Shown one piece after another: positions 6,944 to 10,760 of a stretch of DNA of 10,760 nt. Every line of letters starts with the position of its first letter. The stretch's first letter is position 1. The position numbers and the translations under genes are program-made. The stretch covers positions 1-10,760 of the forward strand of contig VERS01000021.1 of NCBI GenBank assembly GCA_018882545.1. Reading direction: 5' to 3'. Origin of the DNA: Mycobacterium sp. (GTDB lineage: Bacteria > Actinomycetota > Actinomycetes > Mycobacteriales > Mycobacteriaceae). The notes beneath the pieces are model-generated. The model saw only the letters and a program-made list of their open reading frames with translations, ran no database searches and had not been told where the DNA came from.

Positions 6944-7495
6944 GTGACCCGCATCGTCGCCGGTGCGGCCGGGGGGCGTCGCTTGACCGTGCCGTCCAGT
7001 GCCAGGCCGACCACCGACCGGGTGCGGGAAGCGTTGTTCAACATGCTGGCCGCCCGGCGGGATTTCGGCGGCCTGCACGTGCTGGACCTCTACGCCGGAT
7101 CCGGCGCCCTGGGTCTGGAGGCGCTGTCCCGCGGTGCGGCGACAGTGCTGCTGGTGGACTGCGACCGCCGCGCCGCCGCGGTGATCGCCCGCAACGTCGC
7201 CGCCGTCGGACTGGCCGGGGCCACCGTGCGACGCGGCGACGTCGCCGCGGTGCTGGCCGGCGGAGCACCGCAGCCGGCCGATCTGGTACTGGCCGACCCG
7301 CCCTACGACATGACGGCCGGGCAGATCGACGCGGTGCTGGCCGGCCTGCACCGCCACGGCTGGGTCGCTGCGGGCAGCGTGGTGGTGGTCGAGCGACCGG
7401 CCCCGGCGCCGGGTCTGAACTGGCCGTCGGGGTGGACGCCCTGGCCGGTACGCCGCTACGGTGACACCCGCCTGGAGGTCGCCGAGGTCGGCTGA
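6944..7495 (+). CDS. rsmD: 16S rRNA (guanine(966)-N(2))-methyltransferase RsmD
   Basis: A 183-residue SAM-dependent methyltransferase that modifies G966 of 16S rRNA in the small subunit. The N-terminal [17 protein letters not shown] and the [15 protein letters not shown] segment (21-35) are typical of RsmD. The SAM-binding motif is [19 protein letters not shown] (47-65), the acidic VDCDRR follows at 71-76, and the catalytic DPPY is at 118-121. Length matches Rv2966c. The GTG at 6944 gives exactly the family start; there is no strong ribosome binding site, so translation may depend on the VKOR gene ending 24 bp before. coaD follows after 42 bp, a very common pairing in bacteria. The stop lies in a 10-bp tandem duplication. 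Confidence 0.95.
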   Translation: MTRIVAGAAGGRRLTVPSSARPTTDRVREALFNMLAARRDFGGLHVLDLYAGSGALGLEALSRGAATVLLVDCDRRAAAVIARNVAAVGLAGATVRRGDVAAVLAGGAPQPADLVLADPPYDMTAGQIDAVLAGLHRHGWVAAGSVVVVERPAPAPGLNWPSGWTPWPVRRYGDTRLEVAEVG

Positions 7496-7506
7496 GGTCG
7501 GCTGAG
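7484..7506 (+). repeat. 10-bp tandem duplication over the rsmD stop codon
   Basis: GAGGTCGGCT occurs at 7484-7493 and again at 7494-7503, followed by GAG. The rsmD stop (7493-7495) spans the junction of the two copies, and the array ends 14 bp before the extended -10 of coaD. Confidence 0.7.
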
Positions 7507-7520
7507 CAGGGCGCCCGGGC

Positions 7521-7529
7521 TGCTAGCGT
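7521..7529 (+). promoter_or_regulatory. Extended -10, candidate leaderless promoter of coaD
   Basis: TGCTAGCGT is an extended -10 (TGN then TANNNT, hexamer at 7524-7529). It ends 8 nt before the ATG of coaD, so transcription should begin at or next to the start codon. No ribosome binding site precedes that ATG, in keeping with a leaderless message. Confidence 0.5.
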
Positions 7530-7537
7530 GACCGCCC

Positions 7538-8017
7538 ATGAGCGGCGCGGTCTGTCCTGGCTCCTTCGACCCGGTGACCCTGGGCCACATCGACGTCTTC
7601 GAGCGGGCCGCGGCACAGTTCGACGAGGTGATCGTCGCCGTCCTGGTCAATCCTGCCAAGGCCGGGATGTTCGCCGTCGAGGAGCGCATCGCGATGATCG
7701 ACGAGGCCTGCGCGCATCTGCCGAACCTGCGCGTGGAGGCCGGTGCGGGTCTGGTGGTCGACTTCGTCCGGGCCCGGGGGTACACCGCGATCGTCAAGGG
7801 CCTGCGCACCGGGACCGACTTCGAATACGAACTGCAGATGGCCCAGATGAACAAGCACATCGCCGGGGTCGACACCTTCTTCGTCGCCACCGCCCCGCAG
7901 TACTCGTTCGTCTCCTCGTCGCTGGCCAAGGAGGTCGCCGGCCTGGGCGGTGACGTCTCGCAGCTGCTTCCCGAACCGGTCAACCGGCGCCTGCGGGCCA
8001 AACTCGCCGCCGGTTAG
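7538..8017 (+). CDS. coaD: Phosphopantetheine adenylyltransferase CoaD
   Basis: A 159-residue cytoplasmic enzyme that joins ATP and 4'-phosphopantetheine to form dephospho-CoA, the penultimate step of coenzyme A synthesis. It starts [19 protein letters not shown], containing the nucleotidyltransferase signature TLGH (14-17). [18 protein letters not shown] and [13 protein letters not shown], the latter holding the ISSS-type phosphate-binding motif, are characteristic. It agrees almost residue for residue with the M. tuberculosis CoaD/KdtB as I recall it, so start and end are secure. The next gene, sepIVA, begins 97 bp further on in the same direction; in M. tuberculosis the large PDIM/PGL lipid locus and purU lie in this gap. 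Confidence 0.97.
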   Translation: MSGAVCPGSFDPVTLGHIDVFERAAAQFDEVIVAVLVNPAKAGMFAVEERIAMIDEACAHLPNLRVEAGAGLVVDFVRARGYTAIVKGLRTGTDFEYELQMAQMNKHIAGVDTFFVATAPQYSFVSSSLAKEVAGLGGDVSQLLPEPVNRRLRAKLAAG

Positions 8018-8052
8018 CAGGTGAGTTCGCGACACACCGCGCCACCAGCACA

Positions 8053-8088
8053 GTCACAGCTGTAACACCAGGCACACTGGTCACTACC
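8053..8088 (+). promoter_or_regulatory. Four head-to-tail 9-bp GTCACA-like units upstream of sepIVA, candidate MtrA site
   Basis: The 36 bp read as consecutive 9-mers GTCACAGCT, GTAACACCA, GGCACACTG and GTCACTACC. Each begins with G(T/G)(C/A)AC followed by A or T, in exact 9-bp register. The response regulator MtrA is known to bind direct repeats of a GTCACA-like 9-mer at mycobacterial oriC and at the dnaA promoter, and it controls division and cell-wall genes. The array ends 26 bp before the sepIVA start codon. The first two units also form a near-palindrome (GTCACAGCTGTAAC). The repeats are seen directly; assigning them to MtrA is inference. Confidence 0.45.
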
Positions 8089-8114
8089 AATGCGACAGCT
8101 TGAAGGGTGGCACC

Positions 8115-8852
8115 GTGTACCGAGTTTTTGAAGCGCTGGACGAGCTGGGGGCGATCGTCGAGGAAGCCCGCGGCGTTCCGATGACGGCCGGCTGCGTGGT
8201 TCCGCGCGGCGACGTGCTCGAACTCATCGACGACATCAAGGATGCGATCCCCGGCGAACTCGACGACGCCCAGGATGTGCTGGATGCCCGTGACACCATG
8301 CTGCGGGAGGCCGCCGAACACGCCGAGTCCACCGTCGCCAATGCCAACGCCGAAGCCGATTCGCTGCTCAGCCACGCCCGCGCCGAGGCCGACCGGATGG
8401 TCGCCGAGGCCAAGTCGCAGGCCGACCGGATGGTCGCCGAGGCCCGCGCGCACAGCGAGAACATGGTGGGCGAGGCCCGCGAGGAGGCCTCGCGGCTGGC
8501 CACCGCGGCCAAGCGGGATTACGAGGCGGCCACCACCCGGGCCAAGGCCGAGGCCGACCGACTGGTCGAGAACGGCAACATCTCCTACGAGAACGCGGTG
8601 CAGGAGGGCATCAAGGAACAGCAGCGGCTGGTCTCGGCGACCGAGGTCGTGCAGTCCGCCCACGCCGAGGCCACCCGCCTGGTCGACTCCGCCCACGCCG
8701 AGGCCGACCGGTTGCGCGGCGAGTGCGACATCTACGTCGACAACAAACTGGCCCAGTTCGAGGAGTACCTCAACGGCACGCTGCGCTCGGTGAGCCGCGG
8801 CCGCCACCAGTTGCGCACCGCGGCAGGCACCCACGACTACGTCCAGCACTGA
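8115..8852 (+). CDS. sepIVA: SepIVA, DivIVA-like coiled-coil septation protein
   Basis: A 245-residue protein that matches Rv2927c/SepIVA, an essential mycobacterial cell-division factor acting at the septum and in polar envelope synthesis. The N-terminal domain (MYRVFEALDELGAIVEEARG, then VPRGDVLELIDDIKDAIPGELDDAQDVL, 32-59) is strongly conserved. From about residue 60 to 215 it is a continuous Ala/Glu/Arg-rich coiled coil with 11-residue units such as AEADRMVAEAK, SQADRMVAEAR and AHSENMVGEAR. The end, GRGRHQLRTAAGTHDY, is family-typical. The GTG at 8115 is preferred to the TTG at 8100 because it gives the family start (MYRVFEAL) and has AAGG 8 nt upstream. The last codons and stop fall within a 13-bp tandem repeat, so the C-terminus (VQH) differs from the AVR ending I recall in M. 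tuberculosis. The 9-bp array upstream suggests its own regulated promoter. Confidence 0.96.
   Translation: MYRVFEALDELGAIVEEARGVPMTAGCVVPRGDVLELIDDIKDAIPGELDDAQDVLDARDTMLREAAEHAESTVANANAEADSLLSHARAEADRMVAEAKSQADRMVAEARAHSENMVGEAREEASRLATAAKRDYEAATTRAKAEADRLVENGNISYENAVQEGIKEQQRLVSATEVVQSAHAEATRLVDSAHAEADRLRGECDIYVDNKLAQFEEYLNGTLRSVSRGRHQLRTAAGTHDYVQH
8388..8444 (+). repeat. sepIVA: Internal 24-bp direct repeat in the sepIVA coiled coil
   Basis: The same 24 bases, encoding ADRMVAEA, occur at 8388-8411 and 8421-8444, a 33-bp offset equal to 11 codons. This is the hendecad period of the coiled coil, preserved at DNA level without a mismatch, which suggests recent duplication or gene conversion between units. 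Confidence 0.75.
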
Positions 8853-8889
8853 CGTCCAGCACGGACGTCCAGCACTGACGTCCAGCGGG
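8838..8889 (+). repeat. Four tandem 13-bp repeats over the sepIVA stop codon
   Basis: Units are TACGTCCAGCACT (8838-8850), GACGTCCAGCACG (8851-8863), GACGTCCAGCACT (8864-8876) and GACGTCCAGCGGG (8877-8889). The shared core is ACGTCCAGC. The first unit encodes the last SepIVA residues and the stop TGA spans the first junction. The array stops 5 bp before the candidate -10 of the next gene, so it occupies that promoter's upstream half. Confidence 0.85.
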
Positions 8890-8894
8890 GGCCG

Positions 8895-8900
8895 TAGGAT
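8895..8900 (+). promoter_or_regulatory. Candidate leaderless promoter -10 of the DUF177-rnc-mutM operon
   Basis: TAGGAT fits TANNNT and ends 8 nt before the ATG at 8909, the same spacing as at coaD. Transcription should start at the ATG. No Shine-Dalgarno sequence is present (CGCCTGTT precedes the ATG). Confidence 0.5.
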
Positions 8901-8908
8901 CGCCTGTT

Positions 8909-9475
8909 ATGGCGACGGCTACGAACGCTGACCCGCGCTCGCCGCTGGTATTCGACGTCTCCCGGCTCGGTCGGCGCCCCGGCGCCATGCGGGAGGTCCA
9001 ACTGAGGGTGCCCAGTCCCGTGCGAATTGGGTTGGACCTCATCGCCATTGAGCCCGGCGCCCCCCTGGACCTCGACCTGCGGATGGAGTCGGTGTCCGAG
9101 GGCGTGCTCGTCACCGGCACGGTGCACGGCCCGACCCGCGGCGAGTGTTCGCGGTGTCTGGAACCGGTCGTCGGTGACATCCGGATCACGCTGACCGAGC
9201 TGTTCGCCTACCCGGACAGCCTCACCGAGTCCACCACCGAGTCCGACGAGGTCGGTCACGTCGTCGACCAGACCGTCGACCTCGAGCAGCCGATCGTCGA
9301 CGCAGTGGGAATGGCGCTGCCGTTCGCGCCGCTGTGCCGCCAGGACTGTCCCGGGCTGTGCCCGCAGTGCGGAATCCGGTTGGCCGGCGCCGAACCCGGC
9401 CACGGGCACGAGCAGATCGACCCGCGCTGGGCCAAGCTGGCTGGTCTGCTGCCCCCCGACGGGGAGCGGCGATGA
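8909..9475 (+). CDS. DUF177 / YceD-family protein (23S rRNA accumulation protein-like)
   Basis: A 188-residue protein of the DUF177 (YceD) family, linked in other bacteria to 23S rRNA accumulation and ribosome biogenesis; its exact activity is not settled. The central signature [18 protein letters not shown] holds Cys80 and Cys83, and a C-terminal [13 protein letters not shown] adds Cys143, 147, 151 and 154. Together these suggest a metal-binding site. [17 protein letters not shown] (15-31) is typical of the actinobacterial members. Its stop overlaps the rnc start as ATGA. In many bacteria the ribosomal protein gene rpmF follows this family; here, as in M. tuberculosis Rv2926c, it goes directly to rnc. 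It heads the tightly packed operon and appears to have a leaderless start. Confidence 0.92.
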   Translation: MATATNADPRSPLVFDVSRLGRRPGAMREVQLRVPSPVRIGLDLIAIEPGAPLDLDLRMESVSEGVLVTGTVHGPTRGECSRCLEPVVGDIRITLTELFAYPDSLTESTTESDEVGHVVDQTVDLEQPIVDAVGMALPFAPLCRQDCPGLCPQCGIRLAGAEPGHGHEQIDPRWAKLAGLLPPDGERR

Positions 9476-10203
9476 CCCGCCGGCAGCTGCTCGACGCGCT
9501 CGGCACCGACCTGCCCGAAGACCTGCTCACCCTGGCGCTGACCCACCGCAGCTACGCCTACGAGAACGGTGGCCTGCCCACCAACGAGCGCCTCGAACTG
9601 CTCGGCGACGCGGTGCTGGGTCTGGTGATCGTCGATGAACTGTTCCGCCGCCACCCGGAGAGCTCCGAAGGGGATCTGGCCAAACTGCGCAACAGCATCG
9701 TCAACAGCCAGGCGCTGGCCGGGGTGGCCCGCGATCTGACCCCCGACGGACTGGGGGAGTATCTGCTGCTGGGCCGCGGGGAGATCAACACCGGCGGGCA
9801 CGCCAAGGCCAGCATCCTGGCCGACACCCTGGAGTCGCTGCTCGGTGCGGTGTATCTGCAGCACGGCCGGGAGGGCGCCCGCCGGGTCATCCTGGGGCTC
9901 TTCGAGGAACTGCTCGACACCGCCCCGACCCTCGGTGCGGCGCTGGAGTGGAAATCCAGCCTGCAGGAGTTGACCGCCTCCCTGGGACTGGGGGTGCCGC
10001 GCTACGAGGTGACCTCCGAGGGCCCCGATCACGACCGCCGGTTCTCCGCCGTCGTCTACGTCAACGGGGCCGTCTACGGCAGCGGGGTGGGCCGGTCGAA
10101 GAAGTCCGCCGAGACCGATGCCGCCGCCGAGGCCTGGACGGCACTGGACGCCGAGGCAGATCCCGGCCGCCGTTGCGATGTAACCGCCGAACTGGATGCC
10201 TGA
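9472..10203 (+). CDS. rnc: Ribonuclease III
   Basis: A 243-residue endonuclease that cuts double-stranded RNA, processing rRNA precursors and structured mRNAs. The signature [15 protein letters not shown] (38-52) contains Glu42 and Asp46; Asp118 and Glu121 in [13 protein letters not shown] complete the metal-binding acidic set. A double-stranded RNA-binding domain follows (about 160-226; [47 protein letters not shown]). All expected residues are present, so it should be active. The ATG at 9472 overlaps the previous stop by 4 bp; a longer open frame from 9334 is only a shadow of DUF177. The gene's end overlaps the mutM start by 8 bp. The final residues after about 227 diverge from M. tuberculosis as recalled. 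Confidence 0.97.
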   Translation: MTRRQLLDALGTDLPEDLLTLALTHRSYAYENGGLPTNERLELLGDAVLGLVIVDELFRRHPESSEGDLAKLRNSIVNSQALAGVARDLTPDGLGEYLLLGRGEINTGGHAKASILADTLESLLGAVYLQHGREGARRVILGLFEELLDTAPTLGAALEWKSSLQELTASLGLGVPRYEVTSEGPDHDRRFSAVVYVNGAVYGSGVGRSKKSAETDAAAEAWTALDAEADPGRRCDVTAELDA

Positions 10204-10760
10204 ACTTCCCGAGGTCGAAGTCGTGCGGCGCGGCCTGCAGGCGCACGTCGCGGGCAGGGTGATCACCGCGGTGCAGGTCCGGCATCCGCGCGCGGTGCGC
10301 CGCCACGACGCCGGGGCGGCCGACCTCAGCGCCCGACTGCGGGGTGCGCGGATCGCCGGGACCGACCGGCGCGGCAAGTACCTCTGGCTGGTGCTCGACG
10401 ATGAGCAGACCGCCCTGGTGGTGCATCTGGGGATGAGCGGTCAGATGCTGCTCGGGCCCGTCCCCAACCCGAACCACCTGCGCATCGCCGCCGTCCTCGA
10501 CGACGGCACCGCACTGAACTTCGTCGACCAGCGGACCTTCGGCGGATGGCAGTTGGCCGATCTGGTCAGCGTCGACGGCTCGCGGGTGCCGACCCCGGTC
10601 GCCCATATCGCCCGCGACCCGCTGGACCCTGGCTTTGATCGAGCCGCGGTGGTGAAGCTGTTGCGGCGCAAGCACTCTGAGATCAAACGCCAGTTGCTCG
10701 ACCAGACGGTGGTGTCGGGGATCGGCAATATCTACGCCGACGAGGCGCTCTGGCGGGCAC
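10196..10760 (+). CDS. mutM: Formamidopyrimidine-DNA glycosylase MutM/Fpg (3' end outside window)
   Basis: The first 188 residues of a base-excision repair enzyme that removes 8-oxoguanine and formamidopyrimidines and nicks the DNA. It starts [14 protein letters not shown] with the catalytic Pro2 and Glu3 (after Met removal, Pro1/Glu2). Lys61 in RRGKYLWL is the conserved beta-elimination lysine, HLGMSGQM (77-84) and DQRTFGGW (111-118) are typical, and the helix-two-turn-helix is underway at [20 protein letters not shown] (164-183). The C-terminal zinc finger lies beyond the window edge. The ATG at 10196 lies inside the end of rnc, giving an 8-bp overlap and likely coupling. The loop after the lysine is shorter than in the M. 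tuberculosis protein I recall ([12 protein letters not shown]). Confidence 0.96.
   Translation, partial: MPELPEVEVVRRGLQAHVAGRVITAVQVRHPRAVRRHDAGAADLSARLRGARIAGTDRRGKYLWLVLDDEQTALVVHLGMSGQMLLGPVPNPNHLRIAAVLDDGTALNFVDQRTFGGWQLADLVSVDGSRVPTPVAHIARDPLDPGFDRAAVVKLLRRKHSEIKRQLLDQTVVSGIGNIYADEALWRA

Noticed and set aside
8053..8066. GTCACAGCTGTAAC as a CRP-type operator
   Set aside because: CRP sites are TGTGA-N6-TCACA; here the half-sites face the wrong way. The 9-bp direct-repeat reading explains more of the sequence.
8100..8114. TTG start for sepIVA
   Set aside because: It would place the ribosome binding site inside the gene. GTG 8115 gives the conserved MYRVFEAL start.
9440..9480. Hidden rpmF (ribosomal protein L32) between DUF177 and rnc
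   Set aside because: The two genes overlap by 4 bp, leaving no space.
1..10760. tRNA, rRNA, CRISPR array, insertion sequence, riboswitch or attachment site
   Set aside because: I saw no clover-leaf, spacer-repeat array, transposase or integrase gene, or long terminal inverted repeats. Genes are densely packed and the gaps are all below 300 bp.

Overview
The window looks like a chromosomal core region of a mycobacterium (Mycobacteriaceae, probably an environmental or fast-growing Mycolicibacterium-type species). It is very GC-rich and uses GTG starts. The gene run AKR / lipN / dsbA-like / VKOR / rsmD / coaD / sepIVA / DUF177 / rnc / mutM is the mycobacterial Rv2971-to-Rv2924c neighbourhood, and the proteins match those families almost end to end.

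Layout. From 45 to 3194 on the minus strand lie two tandem paralogous exported proteins of the mycobacterial family often annotated as 'outer membrane porin GjpA'. Each has a signal-peptide-like N-terminus, a shared core and a long acidic Ala/Pro-rich tail with the same C-terminal motif. Their promoters and leaders are also similar. A perfect 18-bp hairpin terminator follows the second gene, and the window seems to begin inside a related hairpin after the first. Upstream of them, also on the minus strand (3302-4138), is an aldo/keto reductase that has lost the catalytic Tyr and His of its family. Across a divergent promoter region, all remaining genes run on the plus strand. These are a lipN-type esterase; an envelope disulfide-bond pair (membrane-anchored DsbA-like protein plus VKOR, 4-bp overlap); rsmD (16S rRNA methyltransferase); coaD (CoA biosynthesis); sepIVA (septation coiled-coil protein); and a tightly coupled trio of DUF177, rnc and mutM, with mutM cut by the window end.

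No self-contained new system such as a defence island, BGC or mobile element is visible. The points of interest are finer: a catalytically degenerate AKR; four head-to-tail 9-bp GTCACA-like units upstream of sepIVA (candidate MtrA target); short tandem duplications over three stop codons, each just upstream of the next gene's candidate -10; candidate leaderless promoters for lipN, coaD and DUF177; and two synteny differences from M. tuberculosis. Those two are coaD directly followed by sepIVA with no PDIM/PGL locus between them, and no pyruvate carboxylase gene between VKOR and rsmD. Family names and M. tuberculosis comparisons are from memory; no database search was possible.
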